Shown: positions 51,100-59,079 of the stretch, piece after piece
Position numbering within the stretch: position 1 is the stretch's first letter
How the letters are laid out: each line of letters begins with the position of its first letter
Program-made: the position numbers and the translations under genes
DNA from: Natronomonas salina
GTDB taxonomy: Archaea; Halobacteriota; Halobacteria; Halobacteriales; Haloarculaceae
Direction of reading: 5' to 3'
DNA: 64,000 nt
Assembly: GCF_013391105.1 (NCBI RefSeq)
Contig: NZ_CP058335.1
Span: 3,162,001-3,226,000, forward strand
Notes under the pieces: generated by a model
What the model was told of the DNA's origin: nothing
Databases searched by the model: none
The model's input: the letters and a program-made list of their open reading frames with translations, nothing else

Positions 51100-51368
51100 A
51101 GCCGACCAGAGACGACGGCCACGCCATCGTGGACGTCCTCGACGTCCTCCTGCGGGAGGGCGCGATGGTCCAGGCCGACGTGCTGATCACGGTCGCCGAC
51201 ATCCCGCTGGTGGGGATCAACCTCCGGGCGGCCGTCGCGGGGATGACGACGATGCGGGAGTACGGCTTCTTCGAGAACTGGGACCTCGAGACGCGGCGGA
51301 TGGGCAAGGAGCGCCGCGCGAGCGGTCACGGGCGGCCGGACCCCGAAATACCGGGGTCCGACGAGTGA
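51096..51368 (+). CDS. gvpM: gas vesicle protein GvpM
   Basis: 90 residues from the GTG at 51096, overlapping the gvpL stop (GTGA). It is GvpA-related: HAIVDVLDVLLREGAMVQADVLITVADIPLVGINLRAAVAGMTTMREYGFF. GvpM is an accessory wall-type protein kept at low amount and is needed for assembly. It is the last gene of the right arm; no gvpN follows within the window. Confidence 0.92.
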   Translation: MKPTRDDGHAIVDVLDVLLREGAMVQADVLITVADIPLVGINLRAAVAGMTTMREYGFFENWDLETRRMGKERRASGHGRPDPEIPGSDE

Positions 51369-51502
51369 CGAGCGGGAGGATCAGCGAGTAACGGTCGGAG
51401 GCGAAGACTCGGAAGCGCCGTCACACCTGCGGTCGACTCGCCGGAACGGGCAGGGCGCGGTCGGAGAACGGGGAGGATGAAACGAACGTCGAACGATACC
51501 GC

Positions 51503-51892
51503 TCAGATGACGCGGTTCTGCAGGTAGTCGAGGTGCTTGGCGTTGTAGACGATCTTGACCTCCTCGTCGGCGGGGCTGCCGATGCAGGTCAGGCGGACGC
51601 CCTTCTCCTCGACCTCCTCGTCGGAGAGGATCTGCTGCATGTCCATGTCGATGTCGCCCTTCTTGATGATGGCGGCGCAGTTCGCACACGCGCCGGCGCG
51701 GCACGAGAAGGGCCAGTCGTAGCCCTGCGCCTCGGCCGCCTCGAGGATGTACTCGCCCTCGGCGACGTCGAGCGTGCCGTAGTCCTCGTCGTCGAGACCG
51801 GCGTCGGCGGCCTGCTCGAAGAGGTCGTCGTCGTCCATGTCCCAGCCCTGGTCGTCCAGCACTTCGTAGTTGAGGTATTCTACCGTGGGCAT
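51503..51892 (-). CDS. halophilic-type [2Fe-2S] ferredoxin
   Basis: 129 residues from the ATG at 51892 ([20 protein letters not shown]). The cluster ligands are Cys64, Cys69, Cys72 (CRAGACANC) and Cys103 (LTCIG), the plant-type pattern. The acidic N-terminal insertion ([22 protein letters not shown]) is the hallmark of haloarchaeal ferredoxins, which accept electrons from 2-oxoacid oxidoreductases. It stands alone on the strand opposite gvpM. Confidence 0.95.
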   Translation of the reverse strand: MPTVEYLNYEVLDDQGWDMDDDDLFEQAADAGLDDEDYGTLDVAEGEYILEAAEAQGYDWPFSCRAGACANCAAIIKKGDIDMDMQQILSDEEVEEKGVRLTCIGSPADEEVKIVYNAKHLDYLQNRVI

Positions 51893-51997
51893 CACCTCGT
51901 AGATTCACGCGCCTCTGTGTTGAAGGTTGCTGTTAGGAACGGGTCTCTCGCGGTACACGGACGATTGTCCACCTTTCCGGCCTCCGAGTGGGCGGGG

Positions 51998-53149
51998 CTA
52001 CACGACGGGGACGAACCGGAAGACGAGGAAGGCCCCGATGGTGGCGACCGCCGGGACGAAGTTCTGCATCAGGATGACGCGACCGGTCGTCTCCGGGTCG
52101 AAGAGGTCCGAGGCCGCGGGGATGTCGCCGGGCTCCTCCTCGCCGATGGGCGGGGCGTTCTCGCCCCGCCGCTCGGTGTCGCCGACGGTCGCCCCCTCGT
52201 CGGCCGCCAGGGCGCCGACGGAGACGTTCGTCCCCTCGCCGCGGACCGCGTCGCGGGCGGTCGCGGTCCGGGTGGCGCGACCCCAGCCCAGCCCGACGAT
52301 GCTCATCGTCGCGATGATGACGAAGCTCGCGGGGATGCCGATCGCGGCCAGCGCCGCCGTCGCCGTCGCCGAGACGATCGCGACGACGATGGCCGCCGTC
52401 AGCGGCAGTTCCGTCAGGTCGTTGCCCATCGTGTCGAGGGTCTTCCGGGCGATGGTGAACGCGCCGAGGCCGACCGCGACGGTCGCCAGGATGATGCCGA
52501 CGTTCATCGACAGCTCGCCGCTGCCGACCAGCGGTGCGACGGCGTTGGCGGCGTTCGACGCCCCCGCCGAGAAGGCCATCAGACAGCCGATGACGATGAC
52601 CAGCAGGGCGCCGGCGGTCTCCCGGCGGGAGGCGTCGGCGCCGAAGGGGCTTCCCTCGGTCTGCGGGATGGCGATCCAGGCGTTGATCGTGGGGTAGAAG
52701 TAGCGACCGATGACGCCGCTGATCCAGAAGGCGACGATCGGCGCGACGATCCACCACGAGACGATTCGGCCCATCGTCTCCCAGTCGAGGGTGCCGGTCG
52801 CCAGCCCGAGGCCGGCGATGGAGCCGACGGCGGTCATCGACGTCGAGGCGGGGACGCCGGCGAAGTTCGAGATGAACAGCGCGAACCCGATGAAGAAGAG
52901 GACGACGATGCTGGCCGGGAGCGTGAACAGCTCGCCGGGGACGATGCCGTCGCCGAGCGTGTCGACGACCTGGCGGCCGAGCGTCCAGCCGCCCGCGAAG
53001 AAGAAGACGGTCATGAGACCGGCCGCCAGGAGCTTCCCGAGGACGCCGGCGCCGACCGCCGGCCCGAAGGCGGGCGCGGTGTTGGCGCCGCCGATGTTGT
53101 ACCCGACGAACACGGCGACGGCGATGCCGACCACGAGCAGCACTTCCAT
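51998..53149 (-). CDS. PiT family inorganic phosphate transporter
   Basis: 383 residues from the ATG at 53149. Ten or so membrane helices with both PiT signatures: GYNIGGANTAPAFGPAVGA near the start and MAFSAGASNAANAVAPLVGSG in the middle. A soluble loop of about 60 residues (about 290-350) precedes the last helix. It imports phosphate with a coupling ion. No pstSCAB or PhoU is adjacent. Confidence 0.93.
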   Translation of the reverse strand: MEVLLVVGIAVAVFVGYNIGGANTAPAFGPAVGAGVLGKLLAAGLMTVFFFAGGWTLGRQVVDTLGDGIVPGELFTLPASIVVLFFIGFALFISNFAGVPASTSMTAVGSIAGLGLATGTLDWETMGRIVSWWIVAPIVAFWISGVIGRYFYPTINAWIAIPQTEGSPFGADASRRETAGALLVIVIGCLMAFSAGASNAANAVAPLVGSGELSMNVGIILATVAVGLGAFTIARKTLDTMGNDLTELPLTAAIVVAIVSATATAALAAIGIPASFVIIATMSIVGLGWGRATRTATARDAVRGEGTNVSVGALAADEGATVGDTERRGENAPPIGEEEPGDIPAASDLFDPETTGRVILMQNFVPAVATIGAFLVFRFVPVV

Positions 53150-53250
53150 GCCCGGAGCAACGAGGGGGCGTCGGATAAGCGCCCTGTTTGGCCGGTGGTC
53201 GCCCGCCGTCGACGGGTACGCTTTTCTCCCGTCGCGCCGACCGGTCGGGC

Positions 53251-53967
53251 ATGTTCCCCTCCTTCGAGGTCATCCCGGCGGTCGACGTCCAGGACGGCCA
53301 GGTCGTCCAGCTGGTCGGCGGCGAGCGCGGCACGGGCAAGACGTACGGCGACCCCGTCGAGGCGGCCCGGACGTGGGTCGACGAGGGCGCCGAGACGCTC
53401 CACCTCGTCGACCTCGACGGCGCCTTCGAAGGCGAGCGTGAGAACGCCCCGGCGTTCGAGGCCGTCCTGGAGGCCGTCGACGCGGACGTCCAGCTCGGCG
53501 GCGGCATCCGGACGGCGCGGGACGCCTGCGAGCTGCTGGAACTCGGCGTCGACCGCGTCATCCTCGGCACCGCGGCCGTCGAGAACCCGAACATCGTCGG
53601 CGCCGTCAGCGAGGACTTCCCCGGGAGCGTGATGGTGAGCCTCGACGCGAAGGACGGCGAGGTCGTCGTCTCCGGGTGGACCGAGGGTACCGGCCTCGAT
53701 CCGGCCGAGGCCGCCGCTCGCTACGAGGAGGAAGGTGCCGGAGCGATCCTGTTCACGGACGTCGACGTGGAGGGGCAACTGGAGGGGATCCGCCGCGAGC
53801 CGGTCGCGCGGGTCGTCGAGGCCGTCGACGTCCCCGTGGTCGCCAGCGGGGGCGTCTCGACCCTCGAGGACGTGCGCGCGCTGAAGGACGTCGGGGCCGC
53901 CGCGGTCGTCGTGGGGACGGCCCTCTACGAGGGACGGTTCACGCTCGAGGAAGCCAACGAGGTCTAG
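53251..53967 (+). CDS. hisA: phosphoribosylformimino-5-aminoimidazole carboxamide ribotide isomerase HisA
   Basis: 238 residues from the ATG at 53251. It has the TIM-barrel start FPSFEVIPAVDVQDGQVVQLVGGERG, the catalytic Asp in VIPAVDVQ, then HLVDLDGAF, QLGGGIRT, the second Asp near LFTDVDVEG and VVASGGVSTLEDV. It isomerises the fourth intermediate of histidine synthesis. TATA-like CGCTTTTCTCC lies about 30 bases upstream. Its stop overlaps a convergent 47-residue gene by 4 bases. Confidence 0.96.
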   Translation: MFPSFEVIPAVDVQDGQVVQLVGGERGTGKTYGDPVEAARTWVDEGAETLHLVDLDGAFEGERENAPAFEAVLEAVDADVQLGGGIRTARDACELLELGVDRVILGTAAVENPNIVGAVSEDFPGSVMVSLDAKDGEVVVSGWTEGTGLDPAEAAARYEEEGAGAILFTDVDVEGQLEGIRREPVARVVEAVDVPVVASGGVSTLEDVRALKDVGAAAVVVGTALYEGRFTLEEANEV

Positions 53968-54107
53968 TCACGGGCGAACCGCGCTCTGGCACGCCGGTAC
54001 AGCAGCGCGATCCGGGCGTAAAGACCCTCCCTGGTCGTCGGCGGTACCTTCGGGGCCACGGGTTCGGCCAGCGCCGCCGCGACCGGGATCAGGTTTCGCG
54101 CACTCAT
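53964..54107 (-). CDS. small basic protein of 47 residues
   Basis: It reads [20 protein letters not shown] then [27 protein letters not shown], a basic helical end. Although tiny, it is supported by its promoter: a CCGTCTGAC element 40 bases before the ATG and GTTTTGGTA 26-34 bases before it, the same layout as both RHH genes and the helicase. Function unknown; it may bind nucleic acid or acidic protein. Confidence 0.6.
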   Translation of the reverse strand: MSARNLIPVAAALAEPVAPKVPPTTREGLYARIALLYRRARARFARD

Positions 54108-54132
54108 GCGTCTCTCGACCTACGACGCGGGG

Positions 54133-54155
54133 TACCAAAACGTTCAGTCAGACGG
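54133..54155 (-). promoter_or_regulatory. promoter of the 47-residue gene: CCGTCTGAC element plus TATA box
   Basis: CCGTCTGAC (54155-54147) and GTTTTGGTA (54141-54133), read toward the gene. Spacing to the ATG at 54107 is 40 and 26-34 bases. Confidence 0.55.
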
Positions 54156-54177
54156 CCGTCACGCGGTCGTCGGACTG

Positions 54178-54351
54178 CTACAGCGCGGCGTCGAGCTGCT
54201 CTTCCGCCTCCGGGTGCTCCCGGCGGAGGTACTGCTTGAGGTAGCCGACCGCGACCACCGCCAGCCCGGCGACGGCGAGCGAGCCGATGGTGCCGAACCG
54301 TCGGGAGGCGACCCTGTACGCCGTCACCGCGATGCTGATCTTCTGGAACAC
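54178..54351 (-). CDS. small membrane protein
   Basis: 57 residues from a GTG start at 54351 ([20 protein letters not shown]). One membrane helix, [18 protein letters not shown], is followed by a charged end, [19 protein letters not shown]. It lies between hisA and hisB on the opposite strand. No family recognised; the GTG start is the only one in frame that keeps the helix. Confidence 0.58.
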   Translation of the reverse strand: MFQKISIAVTAYRVASRRFGTIGSLAVAGLAVVAVGYLKQYLRREHPEAEEQLDAAL

Positions 54352-54462
54352 ACTTCCAGTACGGCCGCCGGACGGAAAAGGCGAGCGGCGACCGACGACC
54401 CGCGCCCGTTCCCGGCGCCGAACCGCCGCAACCACCATAAGGGAGCGCTCGAAGTGGGGGAT

Positions 54463-55050
54463 ATGACACAGCGGCAGGCGGCCGTCACCCGTGAGACGGC
54501 CGAAACGGACATCGAGGTGACGCTGGCCCTCGACGGCGACGGCGACAGCACGGTCGACACCGGCGTCGGGTTCTTCGACCACATGCTCGAGTCGCTGGCG
54601 AAGCACGGCCTGTTCGACCTGACGGTCGGCTGCGACGGCGACCTCGAGATCGACGACCACCACACCGTCGAGGACGTCGGCATCGCACTCGGCGAGGCGC
54701 TCGCCGAGGCGCTGGGCGACAAGCGCGGCATCGTCCGTTACGCCGACCGCCGGGTGCCGCTGGACGAGGCCGTCGCCGGCGTCGTCGTCGACGTCTCCGG
54801 CCGCCCGCGGTTCTACTTCGACGGCGCGTTCTCCCAGGACGCCGTCGGCGACTTCACCAGCGACATGGCCCGGCACTTCGCCGAGTCGCTGGCGCTCAAC
54901 GCCGGCCTGACCCTGCATGCGGACGTCTCGGGCGAGAACGCCCACCACGAGGTCGAGGCGCTGTTCAAGGCGCTCGCGCGGGCGCTCGACGACGCCACCC
55001 GGATCGACGACCGCCGCAGCGACACCCCGAGCACGAAGGGCGAACTGTAG
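54463..55050 (+). CDS. hisB: imidazoleglycerol-phosphate dehydratase HisB
   Basis: 195 residues from the ATG at 54463, the normal archaeal single-domain length. The metal-binding motifs are complete: [35 protein letters not shown], and the C-terminal [20 protein letters not shown] with [18 protein letters not shown]. It removes water from imidazole glycerol phosphate in histidine synthesis. It is separated from hisA by about 500 bases and two small reverse genes. Confidence 0.96.
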   Translation: MTQRQAAVTRETAETDIEVTLALDGDGDSTVDTGVGFFDHMLESLAKHGLFDLTVGCDGDLEIDDHHTVEDVGIALGEALAEALGDKRGIVRYADRRVPLDEAVAGVVVDVSGRPRFYFDGAFSQDAVGDFTSDMARHFAESLALNAGLTLHADVSGENAHHEVEALFKALARALDDATRIDDRRSDTPSTKGEL

Positions 55051-55062
55051 CCGAAAATCGTT

Positions 55063-55281
55063 CTACAGCGGCTCCCGCTCGTCGATCTCCCGGTAGATGA
55101 CCATCGCGGCGAAGTAGACGCTCATGAACAGCAGGAAGCCCGCGCTGAACGTCGCGACGGTGCCGCTGGCGAGTTCGATCTCGGTCCGGGTGACGAGCAC
55201 CGCGATGGCGGCGGCGAAGACGAGGATGGCGAACGCCCCCGAGGCGACGTAGACCGCCAGGTCGCTCTCCAGGACGCGCAT
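55063..55281 (-). CDS. small two-helix membrane protein
   Basis: 72 residues from the ATG at 55281 (MRVLESDLAVYVASGAFAIL). Two hydrophobic helices (about 10-30 and 41-62) and a short charged end, REIDEREPL. It converges with hisB, 12 bases from its stop. Probably expressed, with no family known to me. Confidence 0.6.
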   Translation of the reverse strand: MRVLESDLAVYVASGAFAILVFAAAIAVLVTRTEIELASGTVATFSAGFLLFMSVYFAAMVIYREIDEREPL

Positions 55282-55407
55282 GGTGGGTGGGGTGGGGCGA
55301 CTGCGTGAAAACACTGCCGCCGAGTTCGGCCGCCAGGACGTCGGCTCGGACGACAGTCGTCACTACCCGATGCGACGACCAGAAATGGAAGAGAGCAGCG
55401 ACGTCGT

Positions 55408-56562
55408 TCAGTCGACCTTGAACTCGATGGCGGCGCCCTGACCGAAGCCGACGCACTCCGTGGCGATGCCGCGCTGGGCGTCGTCGCGCTTGTTCATCTC
55501 GTGGATGAGCGTGACGGGTAGGCGGGCGCCGGTGGCACCCAGGGGGTGGCCGATGGCGATGGCGCCGCCGTTGACGTTGTAGCGCTCGTTGTCGAAGCCG
55601 AGCTGGTCGCGGCAGTAGACGCACTGGGAGGCGAAGGCCTCGTTGAGCTCGATGAGGTCGTAGTCGTCGGCAGAGGTGTCGGAGCGCTCGAAGAGCGTCT
55701 CGCAGGCCGGGATCGGGCCGATGCCCATGACCTCGGGCTCGACGCCGGCGATGGCGTTGTTGCCGATCTCGGCGAGCTCCTCGAAGCCGTTCTCCTCGGC
55801 GAACTCGCGGGAGGTGATCATCAGCGCCGCGGCGCCGTCGGTCGTCTGGGAGGCGTTCCCGGGCGTGACACTGCCGTCGGCCTTGAAGACGGTCGGCAGG
55901 TCGGCGAGCTTCTCGGCGGTGGTGCCGGGGCGGAGGCCCTCGTCCTCCTCGACGGTGATCTCCTCGCCGTCGTCGTCGTGGCCCTCGATGGGGACGATCT
56001 CGTCGTCGAAGCGGCCCTCCTCGGTGGCCTCGACGGCGCGCTGCTGGGACTGGGCGGCGTACTCGTCCTGGGTTTCCCGGGAGATGTCGTAGCGCTCGGC
56101 GACCTCCTCGGCGGTGATGCCCATCTGCAGGGCGGCGATGTTGTGGTGGTCGTTGAGGCCCGGGTGGATGGCGTTGTTCTGGCCCATCTTCACGCGGGAC
56201 ATCGACTCGACGCCGCCGGCGATGATGCAGTTCCGCTGGCCGGCGCGGACGGCGTCGGCGGCGGAGATGACGGCCTCCGCGGAGGAGGCACACCAGCGGT
56301 TGATGGTCGTCGCCGGCGTGTCCTCGCCGAGGTCGGACATCAGCGCGATGACGCGAGCCATGTTGTTGCCCTGCTCGTCGCGCTGCTGGGCGCAGCCCCA
56401 CTTCAGGTCGTCGACGTCCTCGCCGGTGAGCCCGGTCTCGTCGAGGATCTTGTTGATGAGGGGGATCGAGAGGTCCTCGGAACGAACGTCCGCGAAGACG
56501 CCGTCCTCCTTGCCGAACGGCGTCCGGTACGCCTTCACCACGACGGGAGTATTGTCACTCAT
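55408..56562 (-). CDS. acetyl-CoA C-acetyltransferase (thiolase)
   Basis: 384 residues from the ATG at 56562. The nucleophile is Cys91 in [10 protein letters not shown], and the other catalytic residues are His in [16 protein letters not shown] and Cys in [12 protein letters not shown]. The length and NWCASS-type motif suit the degradative or condensing thiolases. They join or split acetyl-CoA units in fatty acid, butanoate or polyhydroxyalkanoate routes. No beta-oxidation partner is adjacent, so direction cannot be told. Confidence 0.93.
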   Translation of the reverse strand: MSDNTPVVVKAYRTPFGKEDGVFADVRSEDLSIPLINKILDETGLTGEDVDDLKWGCAQQRDEQGNNMARVIALMSDLGEDTPATTINRWCASSAEAVISAADAVRAGQRNCIIAGGVESMSRVKMGQNNAIHPGLNDHHNIAALQMGITAEEVAERYDISRETQDEYAAQSQQRAVEATEEGRFDDEIVPIEGHDDDGEEITVEEDEGLRPGTTAEKLADLPTVFKADGSVTPGNASQTTDGAAALMITSREFAEENGFEELAEIGNNAIAGVEPEVMGIGPIPACETLFERSDTSADDYDLIELNEAFASQCVYCRDQLGFDNERYNVNGGAIAIGHPLGATGARLPVTLIHEMNKRDDAQRGIATECVGFGQGAAIEFKVD

Positions 56563-56928
56563 ACACCCACTCTAGCGGTCGGTCCCACGTTAAACCTGCT
56601 ATGCTGGCGTATTTTTCACGTTAAGGGCACCACCGGTTTCGACTTCTACTGTTAACCGCACAGAGGAGGGTTTTTATGTCGGCACGTGAGCATCCGCGAG
56701 GGAGCGCAGCGACCGAGCGGTTCGCGGCGACGAGGCCGGAGGCCGAGTCGCCGTAGCGAGCGCCGACTAACGCGAGCCGACCGCAGGGAGGCTCGTGGCT
56801 GGAGGCGCTCGCGCATATTTTCCCCAAGTTTTTGCCGCGGAGGCGTGTCCGCTCCCGGCGGACCGCCGGAGCGTGCAAAAAGTGGCTTTCGAATGGCTTA
56901 TACACCTACCGCGGTAACGTTCCCGGGA
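56563..56928. other. gene-free gap with low-complexity GAGCG/CCGAG-rich tract and a promoter
   Basis: 366 bases. From about 56690 to 56800 the sequence is built from short GAGCG, CGAGC and AGGCCG-like units. At the right, GCTTATACACC (about 56896-56906) is a TATA box placed 24-34 bases before the AAA gene's ATG at 56929. Near 56610 an AT-rich patch (TATTTTTCACGTTAAGG) sits upstream of the thiolase. No gene found. Confidence 0.5.
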
Positions 56929-58254
56929 ATGAGCAGCCCCGAGCTCGACGTCGTGGAGTTTCTGTTGACTGCGTCCATCTACACGGAGAACCGAGACCTC
57001 GACGAACGCGACCTGCCGCCCCGCTACCGGCGGGTGTTCTGGGAGGACGGGGAGGTCGAGCGGCCGCTGACGACGACGACGAACACCGCGGCGGCGGCGA
57101 CCGGCGTCGAGCGCCCCTGGGAGGCGGTCTCGGGGCTGATGTTCACGGACCGCGACGACTTCTCCGGGAAGATCGAGTTCACGGACCGCGAGATGGCCGA
57201 GTCGTGGCTGCTCGACCGCATCACCGCCGAGCAGCTGACCAGCAACCCGACGCTGGCGTACGCCTTCGGCGACGACCTCGGCGTCGACTACGAGGACGCC
57301 CGTGAGCAGAACCGGCCGATCCACGCCGACCGGGTCTGGATCGACTCGCTGCTCGAGGAGATGTTCGACGAGGACGAGGAGGAGATGCTCGACCTCGTGG
57401 AGATTCGCGCCCCAGAGGAGATCGAGATGACCCTCGAGGACCTCGTCCTCACCGAGGACCAGGAGAACGAGATCCACAAGGTCGTCAAGGCCATCGAGCA
57501 CCGCGACTACCTCGCGGAGATCGGCCTCCGCGAGATCGGGAAGCTGCTGTTCGTCGGCCCGCCGGGCACCGGGAAGACGTCGGTCGCGCGGGCGCTCGCC
57601 CAGGACCTCGACCTGCCGTTCGTCGAGGTGAAGCTCTCGATGATCACGAGCCAGTACCTCGGCGAGACGGCCAAGAACGTCGACAAGACCTTCGAGATCG
57701 CAAAGCGGCTCTCGCCCTGCATCCTCTTCATGGACGAGTTCGACTTCGTCGCGAAGACCCGTTCGTCGGACGAGCACGCGGCCATCAAGCGCGCCGTCAA
57801 CACGCTCCTGAAGTCGATCGACGAGGTGAGCCTGATCCAGGACGACGTCCTCCTCATCGGCGCGACGAACCACCCGGACCAACTCGACGCCGCCGCCTGG
57901 CGCCGCTTCGACGAGATCGTCAACTTCCCGAAGCCGGACAGTCGCATGCGCGCGGACATCCTCCGCATCGTCACCCGCCGGATGGACGTCGACGACTTCG
58001 ACCCCGACGAACTCGCAGAGGCCACCGAGGGCCTGACCGGCAGCGACCTCCGGCTCGTCCTCCGGGAGGCCGTCCTCGACGCCCTCACCGAGAACCGGAC
58101 GACGCTGACCCAGGCGGACATGCTCGACGCCATCGAGGACTTCGAGGAGCGTGACAACCTGAAGAACATGGACATGATCGAGGGCGACGCCGACGCCCTC
58201 GTCGCGGGCGGCTCCGACGGCCACGACCACGACCACGACCACAGCCACGATTGA
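56929..58254 (+). CDS. AAA family ATPase with His/Asp-rich tail
   Basis: 441 residues from the ATG at 56929; an in-frame ATG at 56893 is excluded because the TATA box lies between the two. An N-terminal domain of about 175 residues, with ENRDLDERDLPPRYRRVFWE, precedes the AAA core. Walker A is GPPGTGKTS (about 210-217), Walker B is CILFMDEFDFV, sensor 1 is LLIGATNHP and the arginine finger is in AAWRRFDEIV. No protease motif is present. The tail ends GHDHDHDHSHD, which could bind metal. It is coupled to the MBL gene (TGATG). Confidence 0.87.
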   Translation: MSSPELDVVEFLLTASIYTENRDLDERDLPPRYRRVFWEDGEVERPLTTTTNTAAAATGVERPWEAVSGLMFTDRDDFSGKIEFTDREMAESWLLDRITAEQLTSNPTLAYAFGDDLGVDYEDAREQNRPIHADRVWIDSLLEEMFDEDEEEMLDLVEIRAPEEIEMTLEDLVLTEDQENEIHKVVKAIEHRDYLAEIGLREIGKLLFVGPPGTGKTSVARALAQDLDLPFVEVKLSMITSQYLGETAKNVDKTFEIAKRLSPCILFMDEFDFVAKTRSSDEHAAIKRAVNTLLKSIDEVSLIQDDVLLIGATNHPDQLDAAAWRRFDEIVNFPKPDSRMRADILRIVTRRMDVDDFDPDELAEATEGLTGSDLRLVLREAVLDALTENRTTLTQADMLDAIEDFEERDNLKNMDMIEGDADALVAGGSDGHDHDHDHSHD

Positions 58255-59078
58255 TGGAGGTCACGCTGCTCGGCACCGGCGACACCACCGGGACCCCGAC
58301 GCCGAACTGCGAGTGCGGCACCTGTCGAGCGGCCCGCGACCGCGGCGTCGAGCGCTCCCGGTTCTCCGTCCACGTCCACAACGAGCGCACGGGCGAGTCG
58401 CTGCTCGTCGACGCCAGCCCCGACTTCCGCCAGCAGTTCCTCGACCACGACGTCGACCTCCCCGACGCCGTCCTCGTCACGCACGTCCACTTCGACCACC
58501 TGGACGGTCTGGGTAACGCCTACCGCCTGCTCGACGACGTCCCGGTCTACGCCGCCGACGAGACCGACCCGGTCACCGACGAGAGCGTCGCCGAGACCGT
58601 CGACCGGAAGTACGACTACCTCGACGCCATCTCGGTTCGCCCGCGGACGCCGTACGAGCCCTTCGAGACCTGCGGGTTCGAGGTGACGCTCGTCCCGGTG
58701 GAACATCCGCCGCTGGTCTGCTACGGCGTCCGGATCGCCGACCCCGAGACCGGCGCGGTCCTCTCGCTCACCGGCGACACGAACTACGACCTCCCGGAGC
58801 GGTCCCGCGACGTCCTCCGGGGGGCCGACCTCCTGCTCGCCGACGGCATCGTCCCGGCCTCGAACTGCGAGTACCACCCCCTCGGCGGCGACCACCCCGA
58901 CGACGAGGGCGTCTTCCGCACCTTCGGGACCAAGCACATGACGATCGAGGGCGCCCGAGACCTCGCGGCGGAACTCGGGGCCGACGACTACCGGCTCGTC
59001 CACCTCTCCCACTACATCCCGGCCGAGCGGGCCTTCGACGACGACATGGCCGTCGACGGCGAGACGTTCGGCCTCTGA
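58254..59078 (+). CDS. metallo-beta-lactamase fold hydrolase (PhnP-like)
   Basis: 274 residues from the ATG at 58254, sharing its first base with the AAA gene stop. Zinc motif HVHFDHLDG, later ligands in VEHPPL, SLTGDTN and VHLSHYIP. The early CECGTCRAA and GTGDTTGTPTPNC segment matches the PhnP/RNase Z-like group, where a cysteine zinc site helps shape the active centre. It probably cleaves a phosphodiester. The link to the AAA protein is a strong operon hint, but no phosphonate genes are near. Confidence 0.9.
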   Translation: MEVTLLGTGDTTGTPTPNCECGTCRAARDRGVERSRFSVHVHNERTGESLLVDASPDFRQQFLDHDVDLPDAVLVTHVHFDHLDGLGNAYRLLDDVPVYAADETDPVTDESVAETVDRKYDYLDAISVRPRTPYEPFETCGFEVTLVPVEHPPLVCYGVRIADPETGAVLSLTGDTNYDLPERSRDVLRGADLLLADGIVPASNCEYHPLGGDHPDDEGVFRTFGTKHMTIEGARDLAAELGADDYRLVHLSHYIPAERAFDDDMAVDGETFGL

Positions 59079-59079
59079 C

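Noticed and set aside
43622-51368. A recently acquired genomic island around the gas-vesicle genes
   Set aside because: Base composition and codon use look like the rest of the window, and there is no integrase, transposase or flanking repeat, so recent transfer cannot be supported.
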